In this document: positions 27,867 through 36,737 of the stretch, piece after piece
Layout: each line of letters starts with the position of its first letter
How positions within the stretch are numbered: position 1 is the stretch's first letter
Assembly: GCA_946549035.1 (NCBI GenBank)
Contig: CAMNQH010000014.1
Location: 1 to 63,860, forward strand
Reading direction: 5' to 3'
Origin: an uncultured Lachnospiraceae bacterium
GTDB lineage: Bacteria; Bacillota; Clostridia; Lachnospirales; Lachnospiraceae
DNA: 63,860 nt
Notes under the pieces: generated by a model
What the model saw: the letters and a program-made list of their open reading frames with translations, nothing else
What the model was told of the DNA's origin: nothing
Database searches by the model: none
Program-made: the position numbers and the translations under genes

Positions 27867-28562
27867 TTAAAACAAATAATGGAGGGACACGCTTCTGCCC
27901 AGACAATACTTGCCCACCGACGTTTCACTTTTTTGTATCCTGTGAATGGCGTCCCGGATATAGCTTAACAAAAATCCGTTGTATTTCACTTCAAACACAA
28001 CCAGATAGGGATCCCACACCGGATTCAGCCCCGGATTATGGGCAAACATATCCAGATTCGTTTCGCTTGCCGCAATATGATGGTCAAAGGTCAGCCGAAT
28101 GCGGTTCTCTTTTGCAACAAAGGCTTTTCGACGATATTCTACCACACACTTGGGGCGGTATGCGTACATCTGCATGATGCTAAAGCACTCTAGGGCGAAC
28201 TCCTCCGAGTAGCCCAAAAGCGCTTCATATCTGCCCTGTATTAGTTCCATGGCGTCCTCTCTGGAAACCTTAAGAGAACGTTTTCGCTGATTCGCTCCTT
28301 GTTTCTGCTTCATTTCAAGGACGGCAATCGGATCCTGGGGATGATAAATCCGTAATCTGATTTTTCGCCGTACCTCCAGTCCATCCTCTTTTTCGTAAAA
28401 ATCCTTTTCCCAGGGCGTATCAAAATACAGGCTGCGCACCGTATAGCCATCCCTTCCGTTATGAGGATCTTCCATCAATATTTTGGAAAAATAGCCGCTG
28501 TATCTGTAAAATTCCTCCAATGACAACAAAAACTTCCGCTCATTTCTCATGACCTCATTCAT
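27867..28562 (-). CDS. VTC-domain polyphosphate-polymerase-like protein
   Basis: 231 residues, entirely a VTC (CYTH-superfamily) tunnel domain. Seen: RNERKFLLS at the start, VRSLYFDTPWEKDFYEK, RRKIRLRIY, LEMKQKQGANQRKRS, CVVEYRRKAF, and VFEVKYNG near the end; the basic residues and the Glu/Lys pairs line the polyphosphate channel in this family. The eukaryotic relative Vtc4 polymerises polyphosphate from ATP. Bacterial members in CotH/DUF4956 clusters are not well characterised. The start is the ATG seven bases after GGGGAG; a TTG seven codons earlier is less likely. Confidence 0.88.
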   Translation of the reverse strand: MNEVMRNERKFLLSLEEFYRYSGYFSKILMEDPHNGRDGYTVRSLYFDTPWEKDFYEKEDGLEVRRKIRLRIYHPQDPIAVLEMKQKQGANQRKRSLKVSREDAMELIQGRYEALLGYSEEFALECFSIMQMYAYRPKCVVEYRRKAFVAKENRIRLTFDHHIAASETNLDMFAHNPGLNPVWDPYLVVFEVKYNGFLLSYIRDAIHRIQKSETSVGKYCLGRSVSLHYLF

Positions 28563-28589
28563 CGTCCATCTCCCCAAAAGCAAAAACCG

Positions 28590-29948
28590 CTATTTTGCCG
28601 TATGTTCTTTCAACACATAGCAAGCCCGTCCATTTTCTTTTGCTTCGTATAGTACCTCGTCCGTCTTTGCTAGTAAATATTTTACATTTTGCGGAAAAAC
28701 AAATTGATATGCGCCGATACTGCAGCTTACTTTTTTGTCCTTCCATATATCGGAGATACTTTTCAAAAATTGTTCTAAACGCTGCTTTAATTCCTGCTGC
28801 TTCATTGGCGTTTCAATTATAACGGCGAATTCATCTCCGCCGATTCTTCCTACCTTTCCAGTATTCCCAAGAATGCTCTGTAAATGCATGGCAATCTCTC
28901 TCAAAACCTTATCTCCCACAGAATGTCCAAATGTGTCGTTAATTGTTTTAAAATAATCTACATCCACAAATAAAAACCAGCCGGTTCTATTCTGCCCTGG
29001 GCTGTTTGCTTTTTGCACTTTTTCACAATAATAAAAAAACATTCTTCTTCCCATGATGCCCGTCAGTTCATCCAGCTCACCTTTATATTCTTTATAAGAC
29101 ATATATTTGTAAATCGAAATCAATACAATGATTGAAATAAACATTAATGACAGAAAAGCGATTAAAAACTGTATCTGCAAATGCAGCATATCCCCTAAAA
29201 TCGTATCTGATACAGATACGCCGTGCTTCTCCAGCATATAAGTTTCTCTTTGGGAAAAATAAAGCGTAGCAAAAACCGCCATACAAAACAAAAAGAATTC
29301 AAATACGGCAAAAAACAAGTTCATTTTTTTCGATGCATAAGGATTATCTATGGTATGATTCATGCATTCCCGGATGTTTTGTATTGTATGACTTTCCCAG
29401 ATTGCCAGCATAAACTCCACGATGATAACACAAGCGATCACAACGAAGGCATCATTCAGCTTCCAGCGAAACGCCGAATAGTAATGATACCCAAGTTCCG
29501 GAAACAAAAATCCCATCCCAGTATAGACGATCAAGGAATGTACCTTGGGGGCAACCGCCGAGAGCGCTCCCGCCCAGATACGATAATGCCTGCTTTTTCT
29601 GGCTATCGCAAAGGCAATCCCCACCAAAAGGCCAAACAGCATTCTGGTTCCAACCCCCAGCAAAATACTGTTTACGGGAGAACCGCTATAAAGGGGAGAA
29701 AAAATCGCATCTGCAGGCATAACGTAGGTAGCAGAAGCTTTATACATACTGGCGGTTCCAAAAATGGCCGCCACAATTACAGACTTCCCTGGATCCAGGA
29801 GACAAGCCGTTACCAGAATGGGAATATAGGCAATCGTAATAGAAATCGGAGGGATATGGATATACCCCAAGAAAGTAAAAGACATTAAGAGTTCTATTGC
29901 AATAAAAATCCCAAAAGAATACCGTTCAAAACAAGAATCATTCCTCAT
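28590..29948 (-). CDS. Membrane-bound diguanylate cyclase (GGDEF)
   Basis: 452 residues. The N-terminal 280 have about eight membrane helices with a small-molecule-transporter look (S-component-like), probably a sensor. The C-terminal domain has DELTGIMGRRMFFYYCEK, the substrate-binding DVDYFKTINDTFGHSVGD and an intact GGDEF in RIGGDEFAVI. There is no EAL domain and no RxxD inhibitory site upstream of GGDEF that I can identify. It makes c-di-GMP and heads the synthase operon, so it likely turns on this exopolysaccharide locally. The ATG after AAAGGAGAG was chosen over a 20-residue upstream extension. Confidence 0.9.
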   Translation of the reverse strand: MRNDSCFERYSFGIFIAIELLMSFTFLGYIHIPPISITIAYIPILVTACLLDPGKSVIVAAIFGTASMYKASATYVMPADAIFSPLYSGSPVNSILLGVGTRMLFGLLVGIAFAIARKSRHYRIWAGALSAVAPKVHSLIVYTGMGFLFPELGYHYYSAFRWKLNDAFVVIACVIIVEFMLAIWESHTIQNIRECMNHTIDNPYASKKMNLFFAVFEFFLFCMAVFATLYFSQRETYMLEKHGVSVSDTILGDMLHLQIQFLIAFLSLMFISIIVLISIYKYMSYKEYKGELDELTGIMGRRMFFYYCEKVQKANSPGQNRTGWFLFVDVDYFKTINDTFGHSVGDKVLREIAMHLQSILGNTGKVGRIGGDEFAVIIETPMKQQELKQRLEQFLKSISDIWKDKKVSCSIGAYQFVFPQNVKYLLAKTDEVLYEAKENGRACYVLKEHTAK

Positions 29949-29989
29949 TTTTCTCTCTCCTTTATCACAACTACTGCAGCTACTGAAAA

Positions 29990-30058
29990 AGCACCCTGTT
30001 TGGAGCATTTTATATTTCGTATAAAATGTTTTTCTTTCTCTACTCCAAACGAGATGCT
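29990..30058 (-). promoter_or_regulatory. Structured leader of the diguanylate cyclase operon, attenuator-like
   Basis: On the minus strand AGCATC and GTTTGGAG pair with CTCCAAAC and GGTGCT, and a nested CATTTTATA/TATAAAATG stem lies in the loop. The hairpin is followed by five T, as in an intrinsic terminator. It lies between the promoter and the first gene, so it may be a regulated attenuator. It does not match the c-di-GMP-I riboswitch core that I know. Confidence 0.55.
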
Positions 30059-30068
30059 TTCCTAAAAA

Positions 30069-30096
30069 ATTATATCATATCAACGCAGCTTTTCAA
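30069..30096 (-). promoter_or_regulatory. Promoter of the seven-gene synthase operon
   Basis: TTGAAA, 16-bp spacer, TATAAT on the minus strand, about 120 bp upstream of the diguanylate cyclase start and just after the hemerythrin gene's stop. Confidence 0.7.
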
Positions 30097-30107
30097 GATG
30101 GTTTTCA

Positions 30108-31487
30108 CTATAACGGCAATTTCTTCCCCGGACGTTTCTTTTCAAAAAATAAGTCTACTTCTTTTTTTACAGATTCCGTGGATAAGGACTTCAGCAAATA
30201 CCCTTCCGGCTTCAGGGCTATGACCTGTCTTACGCTTTCCTGATCCACCGTATTGGTTAAAAAAATAACCGGCAGATCCATGAATTCTTTTTCAGAACGA
30301 ATCATTTCCAGCACCTGCCTTCCATTGCACACAGGCATCTCATAATCCAGCAATATTAAATCCGGCCTGCTCAGGGTAATACTTCTGATTGCCGACAATC
30401 CTGACTTTACCGTAATGACCTCATAATCACTGCTCAATAGATTTTGCATCGCCTTGAGCATAAAATCTGAATCATCTACTACAAGCAGCTTCTTTTTCTT
30501 GCTCGCTGCATGTTTCTCTTCTTTATTCTGATTTAAGTATTTCTCCACCTCCACCATGGCGTTTTCTGTCATAATGGAAATTCCGCCCTCTCCCTGGATC
30601 CGCTCCGTGGCTGTGACACAATATGCAAAATATCCCTTTCCCGTATCAAACAGCAAACTGAACTGAGGACTTTGCTTCTCATAAACCCTCTGAAACTGCT
30701 CATAGGTCAGCAGCTGCTCCTCCTTTATCTCATATTCCTCCGAGGACGGAAAATATCTAATCGCACGTTCCACAAGCTGCTTTGCTACATACCTGGCCAC
30801 ATTCATCAGCATAACGCTGATGGCTTCTGCTTTTAAGTCCATCACGCTGCCAATGGTACTAACAATTAACTGCTCTTCAAAAACCAGGAAGAATTCCAAT
30901 CTCTCTTCTTCCCTGTTACTGTAGATCAAACGATAATAGATGCCGTCTCCAAACCGTTCTCCCCCATAACAATCACTAATCAGCCGGGCTTCAAGCTGAA
31001 ACATACGATGCAAAAGACTGGCAAGCGTCTGCCCCATCACTGTCTGTTCCTCCTCTGGAAGAAGATTTTCCCAATGCTTGACCATATCTCCGTTCACAAT
31101 CATCCGATCCTCAATCAGAGTATGTCCGACCAGCCAGCCTGCGCAGACCCCAAGAAAATGATTAATGGAATTTTCTGAATATTCTGTCTGTTCCAACTCC
31201 TTCTCAAGAGCCGGAAGCGTTCGTTCCCGAAAGTTTTTATGAATGCGCTTATGGGTCTCCAGCCCCGGATACTCAATGGAAGCCATATATGCTTCTTCAT
31301 CGGTAAAATGCTGAAGCGTATGATCCTTAAAATATTTGACCGCCTCATGGCAGACCCAATGGCTTTTGTCCACCTGCCGTCCCAAATCAAACAATCTATT
31401 TAAAATATGAAATAATTTCTCATGCTCCTTGTCAATAATCTCTATTCCAATATTATACCTTTCATTCCATATCAGTTGATTTCCCAT
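30108..31487 (-). CDS. Bacteriohemerythrin - receiver-domain fusion
   Basis: 459 residues. Residues 1-135 are a hemerythrin domain: W.ERYNIGIEIID.EH with the first His, HFTDEEAYM, HKRIH and the late H..D in HTLIEDR, the residues for the di-iron site. Residues about 150-320 are an uncharacterised linker, possibly a divergent sensor-output module. Residues about 335-455 are a response-regulator receiver: VVDDSDF, the phosphoacceptor in LILLDYEMPVCNG, FLTN and the lysine of LLKSL. There is no DNA-binding output. It is likely an oxygen- or iron-responsive signalling protein and may feed into the diguanylate cyclase downstream (inference from adjacency). Confidence 0.85.
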   Translation of the reverse strand: MGNQLIWNERYNIGIEIIDKEHEKLFHILNRLFDLGRQVDKSHWVCHEAVKYFKDHTLQHFTDEEAYMASIEYPGLETHKRIHKNFRERTLPALEKELEQTEYSENSINHFLGVCAGWLVGHTLIEDRMIVNGDMVKHWENLLPEEEQTVMGQTLASLLHRMFQLEARLISDCYGGERFGDGIYYRLIYSNREEERLEFFLVFEEQLIVSTIGSVMDLKAEAISVMLMNVARYVAKQLVERAIRYFPSSEEYEIKEEQLLTYEQFQRVYEKQSPQFSLLFDTGKGYFAYCVTATERIQGEGGISIMTENAMVEVEKYLNQNKEEKHAASKKKKLLVVDDSDFMLKAMQNLLSSDYEVITVKSGLSAIRSITLSRPDLILLDYEMPVCNGRQVLEMIRSEKEFMDLPVIFLTNTVDQESVRQVIALKPEGYLLKSLSTESVKKEVDLFFEKKRPGKKLPL

Positions 31488-31703
31488 AGTAATTTCCCCT
31501 TTTCCAATGCAATTTCTACTGTGAATACGTTAGCTTTCAAATACCTGCTCCTTTATAGTATTCCTGCACTTCAAAAAATCCCCATTTATTACTGTTTTTC
31601 TAAAAATTTTGTAAAAAACCGTGTGTCCCCCTTGTTCACCGAGGGTATCCTAATGTGCTTCCAAACATTGACCAGACATAGCTTAAACTAGTTCAGATAT
31701 AAC
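31488..31703. other. Intergenic region without genes
   Basis: AT-rich; no ORF with a credible start. It must hold the promoter of the leftward hemerythrin gene. I see no further structure. Confidence 0.4.
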
Positions 31704-31752
31704 AAAATCAGGACTTCTGCTCACATCTGATGCGGCAAAAGCCCTGATTTTT
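31704..31752 (+). terminator. Terminator-like hairpin upstream of the retron ncRNA
   Basis: AAAATCAGG pairs with CCTGATTTT and an inner CTT with AAG, then five T. It could insulate the retron from upstream transcription. Just after it, TTGTCA followed 16 bp later by TCATAT is a weak candidate promoter for the ncRNA. Confidence 0.5.
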
Positions 31753-31799
31753 GATTGTCACAATATCCTATGGAATTCATATGGAACTAAAACCATGCA

Positions 31800-31998
31800 G
31801 GTTAGATCTTCTGCTAACAAACATATACTCTGTTCTGACACTTTAGCACGGTGCGACCCTAGTGCGTTTCTGCCGCAGGCTACTGTCAAAACGCACTAGG
31901 GTCGAATACCGTGCGAGTGACGCAGAACATTGTGGTGAAATGACTATAAACAACAACCTTGGAGCTACCCCAAAGCAATCAGACCAGAAAATCTAACC
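31800..31998 (+). ncRNA. Candidate retron msr-msd noncoding RNA
   Basis: The ends form the retron a1/a2 pair: GGTTAGATCTTCTG at the 5' end against CAGAAAATCTAACC at the 3' end, 13 of 14 pairing, followed directly by six T. Between them is a very long hairpin: TGTTCTG/CAGAACA, CAC/GTG, GCACGGT/ACCGTGC and then a perfect 16-bp stem (31854-31869 with 31889-31904) with a 19-nt loop. A small TTGG/CCAA hairpin lies near the 3' end. Retron reverse transcriptases start from a 2'-OH guanosine near a1 and copy the msd inward from a2. The branching G and the msr/msd border cannot be fixed by eye. It lies about 200 bp before the first protein gene of the retron. Confidence 0.82.
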
Positions 31999-32199
31999 TT
32001 TTTTCTAAGTGTATCACATATTTTAAAAATGTCAACTAATTATTTCCATTTTTTTATTAAATTGTTTGAAAATCCGCCGTATCTATACTATAATTTAATA
32101 TAATAATGTTGGAATCAAAAGGTATTTTGCCCCTATCATACCAAAGATTCTGGCGTTTCGTAAACGCCGAAATATGTTAATTGACAGAAAGGAAGAATT

Positions 32200-34983
32200 A
32201 TGAAGAATTTCACATCCGAGGAACAACAGCGGCTCTGGAAATTGGATGAGCCGCCCATTCGAAAAATCCTGCTTTGGGGCTTAGACAGCCAAAACAATCC
32301 CTGCTTGCTGATTTTGTATGGAATTCAGGAAATTGAACGGGAGCTGAGATCCTCTCCCCGTTCTTATTATGCAGACGCATACCTGTTAAAGCCCAACGTG
32401 ACCTATACAAAATACGCTATGTTTCATGGAATCAACGGACATCTGCCCTCGATTCCCAATACCTACTACTGTGAAGAAAAGAATGTGCTCTGCTACAGTA
32501 AAGGCTATAAAACCGCCCGCAGATACTGGGACTATGACTCAGCCACCGGCTGGCAGCAGTATCTGGAAATTGATAAGCAGTATATCATCCAAGAATTTTA
32601 TGACGTAGAACAGAACATTGTTTTCAATTATTATGAAGAAAAAAATTATGCGGACTATGCCGCTTATTTAAACGCAAATCACATTCACTTTAAAGATTTT
32701 ACATTAATTGCCCAGCCCAGCGATCTCTTTGGCTTTCCGGCAGACAGCCCTTATATGGAACTGCTTATTAACATGTGCTCCAAAGAACGGGTATACACCA
32801 GAAAAAAATACTTGCGCCAATGGATCCATATGCAGCCTTCCGTAGAAGAATATAAACAACTCTTAAAAATTGCAAGCGTGGAGCTGGCATGCGGGATATT
32901 CCAGGAGCTTACTATGGCAAAGAATCCGATTTTATTGGAAACTGCCAAACAAATGGAAGAAAGCAATATACTCTGGGCAAATGCCGGATACCACGGCGGG
33001 CTCAAACGCTGCGCCAGACAATATATCGCCCTGTTTGATGAGAAGCTGTTGTGGAAACAGAAAGAATTTATTTACCGGACGCTCCCTGAAATGGATTTTC
33101 ATATCAAGCACTTGAAGCTAAACGGCCAAAAATTAAAGGGGCAGGCACTGAAAGAATTTTTGGACAAACCCAACGCCTATCAGAATATTCTGTATAGCTT
33201 CGGCAGCCAAAACCTCTATGAAAAAAATACATATACAGACGGCAAAAATATAAATTCCATCGCCTTCAAAAACACTGTCCAGACGGCAATTTCCTATGAA
33301 ATGGCTGACGCGGTGGGAAAGATCGCCTACTATCTGGACGCTCCAAGAACTGCCTGCTATTTCAAAGGAAGCGGCAAAAACAGCGCCTATCAGTATTATG
33401 TACGCTATCTTAGAAGAACCCTCGATGCATACCGGGCCACGGACGAGGAAAAATTTATCACAGCCGCCCGGGAAATGCTGACAAGCTATACCGACCTGGA
33501 TCATTTAGACATATATTATAATGATATTTCTTATAATTACTTCTTTTACAGATATTTTAGAGAACTCATATTAAACGAAGACGCCCCTGGGCATCTCCTA
33601 TGGAGCCGCCATCTTCCAGACGTGTTCTTTATTGCTCAGAACGCCAAAGCCTCACGAGTACATGAGTTCTGCTACACGATTTTAAAAAAGGCCGCCTCAG
33701 AGCGCCGGCTGGACTCCTTAGATCTTAAAACTCTGATTGCCCTTTCTGCCGTCCCATATGAAAAAACAGCAGCCCTATTCCAAAACATCCTGCTGCCAAA
33801 ACTAGAAGAGCAAACGGTGTTTGACCCGGAAATTATGATTTCCTTAATGAACACCACATCAGAAACATTATGGGACGCCGCCAAACACTATTTTTCACAG
33901 ACCAACGGCAAATTCCAGCCCCAGGACATTGCAGATTTTCTATTTTTAGATACCTTAGAAACATGGGACAGCATTTTGAAGGAAAACATCGCCCATTTTA
34001 CCATCCCGGAATATACGGTTTTTCTGAAATCTATTGCTGAAAAAAGAGCGCTTTTTTTGGAGCGTCAAATCCAACTGTCCCAGCAAATTACAGACGTACT
34101 GTTAGAATCCGCCGACAAATTAAAGGAAGCAACCGCAACGGAACAACAAGAGCTGCTGCGCTATTTTACCTCGCTCCTGCTAGGCCTGCAAAAGCTTCCC
34201 GACTTCCTCTTTGATCTCACGGAAACCATTCTCTTTTCCACGCCATACGACGTGTTAAGAGATACCCTTAAGGAGATCAATTTCACCCATAACAGGATTT
34301 CCGAAAGAGAATTCAACACCGTTTCCTTGCTGAAATCATGTAAAGAGGATACTTTGCCAAAGGACAGCTTGATTCTGTCTGTTTTAGAAACAGGCTCAAA
34401 AAGGCTTGTCAAGACGCTGACAGAGCTGATTCACCGTCACCAGGCCCTCCTTCCCCAACGGACTTCTACACTGCTGCTGCTTTTTGAATGTAATGTCTAT
34501 TATTTAAACCAAATCGCCCAGTCTGTGTTTGAAGGCTTAAAGACAGAGCAAAGAGAAGCAGTCCACCTTATTTTACTTGATTCTCCTGTGGAAAGAGCTT
34601 ATCAGTACGGCCTGAAAAAGGTTGACGACTGGTACGAAAACAAGGTGCCTACCAAATTTATCACACGTATGATGGAACACCCCTGCGTAGAGGTAAAAGC
34701 TTATCTGTCTCAAAAAATGAACTACGCCTTTTCCGAATTAAAGGAAACAAACCCGGATTTATATCTTTATTATGCAAAAACACTGCTTTATCTGCCCAAT
34801 AAGGTTTCAAAAAGCAAGGAACAAGTGTATCGCACCATCCCCCTGTTCTTGAAATATTATCCCGAAAAGCGGCAGGAGCTGGAACAGATACTTCTTGATC
34901 TTGGAAGCACAAACAGAAAAACAGATTCTGAAAGAGCGCTTGTGGCATTTGCGCAGATTCAGAAGGAGGTCAGCGGTTTATGA
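32200..34983 (+). CDS. Retron-associated large alpha-helical (ARM/HEAT-like) repeat protein
   Basis: 927 residues. The first 150 or so are mixed, with many aromatic residues (GLDSQNNPCLLILYG, then RYWDYDSATGWQQYLE), and resemble a WGR-like or similar small domain. From about 210 on it is helical with repeat character, for example VEEYKQLLKIASVELACGIF and ALFQNILLPKLEEQ. No enzymatic motif is seen. The gene content of this operon (helical repeat protein, SWIM protein, RT) matches the described retron type XIII, where this component is called ARM. Probable role: effector or scaffold that the RT-msDNA complex keeps inactive. Its ATG overlaps nothing upstream and follows GAAAGGAAG. Confidence 0.8.
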   Translation: MKNFTSEEQQRLWKLDEPPIRKILLWGLDSQNNPCLLILYGIQEIERELRSSPRSYYADAYLLKPNVTYTKYAMFHGINGHLPSIPNTYYCEEKNVLCYSKGYKTARRYWDYDSATGWQQYLEIDKQYIIQEFYDVEQNIVFNYYEEKNYADYAAYLNANHIHFKDFTLIAQPSDLFGFPADSPYMELLINMCSKERVYTRKKYLRQWIHMQPSVEEYKQLLKIASVELACGIFQELTMAKNPILLETAKQMEESNILWANAGYHGGLKRCARQYIALFDEKLLWKQKEFIYRTLPEMDFHIKHLKLNGQKLKGQALKEFLDKPNAYQNILYSFGSQNLYEKNTYTDGKNINSIAFKNTVQTAISYEMADAVGKIAYYLDAPRTACYFKGSGKNSAYQYYVRYLRRTLDAYRATDEEKFITAAREMLTSYTDLDHLDIYYNDISYNYFFYRYFRELILNEDAPGHLLWSRHLPDVFFIAQNAKASRVHEFCYTILKKAASERRLDSLDLKTLIALSAVPYEKTAALFQNILLPKLEEQTVFDPEIMISLMNTTSETLWDAAKHYFSQTNGKFQPQDIADFLFLDTLETWDSILKENIAHFTIPEYTVFLKSIAEKRALFLERQIQLSQQITDVLLESADKLKEATATEQQELLRYFTSLLLGLQKLPDFLFDLTETILFSTPYDVLRDTLKEINFTHNRISEREFNTVSLLKSCKEDTLPKDSLILSVLETGSKRLVKTLTELIHRHQALLPQRTSTLLLLFECNVYYLNQIAQSVFEGLKTEQREAVHLILLDSPVERAYQYGLKKVDDWYENKVPTKFITRMMEHPCVEVKAYLSQKMNYAFSELKETNPDLYLYYAKTLLYLPNKVSKSKEQVYRTIPLFLKYYPEKRQELEQILLDLGSTNRKTDSERALVAFAQIQKEVSGL

Positions 34984-36737
34984 AAGTAGGTTATCAATAT
35001 GCAAGCCCTTCCCGATGTACACGGGCCGACAATCAAACAACTTTGGGGTTAAGCCCCGACTTATCTCGCGATGAAAAGGTATCCTTCTGCGGAAAGCTGA
35101 AGCATCCTTTAGTATTCCGGGACGCTATGCTTATGCTGAGGGAAATCGTTATTTCCGATACGAGAAAGAAGACAAAAGAACGAACGGATTATTTTACCTG
35201 GCTTGACGAAGAAATCCAGCGTCGTGTAAAAGCCCACAAGGAGTACATGCCCCATGTAAGAGAAGCCTTGCAAAAAGAAATGGATTCCTATGATTTCCAG
35301 CTAAATCATAAAAAAAACGAGCTCAACCAGTTATTAACGATACAGAAGAATTTACAAAAGCAGATTGATCAATACGACGCCTGGAAAGATTATTACAAAA
35401 TTGAGCGGAATTTTTGGAAGTTTATCAAGGACAGAGATTACAGCTTATGGTTTGTATTAGATCCTGTCATTACGGTGCATAAGGACCAGGTATCATTTGA
35501 AGCCTTTTCCCTGGACGAATCCACTTATGGCTGTCTGTCTGTGTCTATGGATGAATTTGATTTATTACAGACGCCAAAATTAGGAACGACGAATATTGAC
35601 TTTTCCGCCAAATTAGAAAAAGAAATGCAGCGGTTTAGAAGCTATACCGACGTTACATTGTCCGTCAATCCAGAAGGCTTTTCCATCGACAACGAAATTG
35701 TACCGGAATATATAGAGAAAAAAATTGATTTACCGGAAACATGGATCAAGGGCTTTAATGAAGTATCTGCCGCCGCCGCACTATCGGGAATCGAATTAGC
35801 GCTTTCCCCCTCTGACATGTACGACATCTGTGCATTCTTGAGAAAGCACAAAGAAAAGAAAAGTCCTCGTTACATGAAATGGATCTTAGAGCCGGGACAA
35901 AAAGTTCAGATTGTATTTGAGCCCTTTGGCACAATCCTTACTTTAAACGCTGTTTATGAGGGCAGCCAGAGAAGAGAAGAAAAAATCTGGGGCAGAAGAC
36001 GCTGGCTTGTGGTTGAAAAATTAATTCCCCTGGCGAAAGCGTTTTATGTGCGTATCCTGGGATTTGGTATGCCGCAGTTTATCCGGGCAGACATGGGTAC
36101 GATGCAAATGACCGTGGGTTTCTCCTCCTGGTCTTCCAATGACTGGGTCAAAGGAACGGCCTTTCACATTATGGCGGGATTTACCGGGGAAGGCTGTTAT
36201 TCCAGCATCTATAAGCTGCTGAAGGAGCAGCGTTGTTTGTCCATGGACGAGATTTCCAGCTATCTTCCCGACCAGAAAAGCGACAAAATCAAAGCCGGCG
36301 TGGGCATGCTGTTTCGGCGTGGAGAAGGTTATTATGATTTGCTTCACCACAAGGTGCGTTTTCGCCATTTATGCAATACACCCATTCCGGAAGAGCTTTA
36401 TGAGGTTTCTAATCTGGAGCTTGACGTAGAAAAAATCAGTAAATTGACCTTTGACAATATGACGGTGCGCTATTCCCATCGGCAGGAATTTATATTCACA
36501 ACGACATACAAAGAAAAGGGCCAGGAATCTACCACCGAACTTGTGATTGACCAGGATGGTCAGATTACGAAAATTGACTGCAGCTGCCAAAAATTTAAAC
36601 GAGGCGAACGGAACCTTTCCGACCCATGCGCTCACATTCTCGCGCTTTACGTCGCTTCTTATAAATTGTTAAAACTAAAAAATCTGGAATATGAAAAAGT
36701 ATATAAAATCAATGATATTATGGAGATGTTGCTATAA
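34980..36737 (+). CDS. Retron-associated winged-helix/SWIM zinc-finger protein
   Basis: 585 residues. A coiled coil is likely at about 70-140 (many E/K/Q, e.g. KNELNQLLTIQKNLQKQIDQ). A helical domain near 400-440 may be the winged helix (LKEQRCLSMDEISSYLPD). The C terminus has a SWIM zinc finger, CxCxnCxH, seen as DCSCQKFKRG then SDPCAHILA (about 535-555). SWIM domains bind DNA or protein. It overlaps the preceding gene by ATGA and the RT gene by one base (TAATG), so all three are translationally coupled. In retron type XIII this component is called WHSWIM. Its mechanism is not known to me. Confidence 0.82.
   Translation: MKVGYQYASPSRCTRADNQTTLGLSPDLSRDEKVSFCGKLKHPLVFRDAMLMLREIVISDTRKKTKERTDYFTWLDEEIQRRVKAHKEYMPHVREALQKEMDSYDFQLNHKKNELNQLLTIQKNLQKQIDQYDAWKDYYKIERNFWKFIKDRDYSLWFVLDPVITVHKDQVSFEAFSLDESTYGCLSVSMDEFDLLQTPKLGTTNIDFSAKLEKEMQRFRSYTDVTLSVNPEGFSIDNEIVPEYIEKKIDLPETWIKGFNEVSAAAALSGIELALSPSDMYDICAFLRKHKEKKSPRYMKWILEPGQKVQIVFEPFGTILTLNAVYEGSQRREEKIWGRRRWLVVEKLIPLAKAFYVRILGFGMPQFIRADMGTMQMTVGFSSWSSNDWVKGTAFHIMAGFTGEGCYSSIYKLLKEQRCLSMDEISSYLPDQKSDKIKAGVGMLFRRGEGYYDLLHHKVRFRHLCNTPIPEELYEVSNLELDVEKISKLTFDNMTVRYSHRQEFIFTTTYKEKGQESTTELVIDQDGQITKIDCSCQKFKRGERNLSDPCAHILALYVASYKLLKLKNLEYEKVYKINDIMEMLL

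Noticed and set aside
29949-30060. c-di-GMP riboswitch upstream of the diguanylate cyclase
   Set aside because: The leader is structured but lacks the conserved GEMM core that I would expect; I report it only as an attenuator-like element.
31854-31904. IS or MITE terminal repeats around a retron hairpin
   Set aside because: The arms form one contiguous hairpin with a 19-nt loop, as in msd stems, rather than ends of an element.
31800-31998. Simple rho-independent terminator or CRISPR-like repeat
   Set aside because: The element is about 200 nt with paired ends, a 33-bp inner stem and a downstream RT operon; there are no spaced direct repeats. No CRISPR array is seen in the window.
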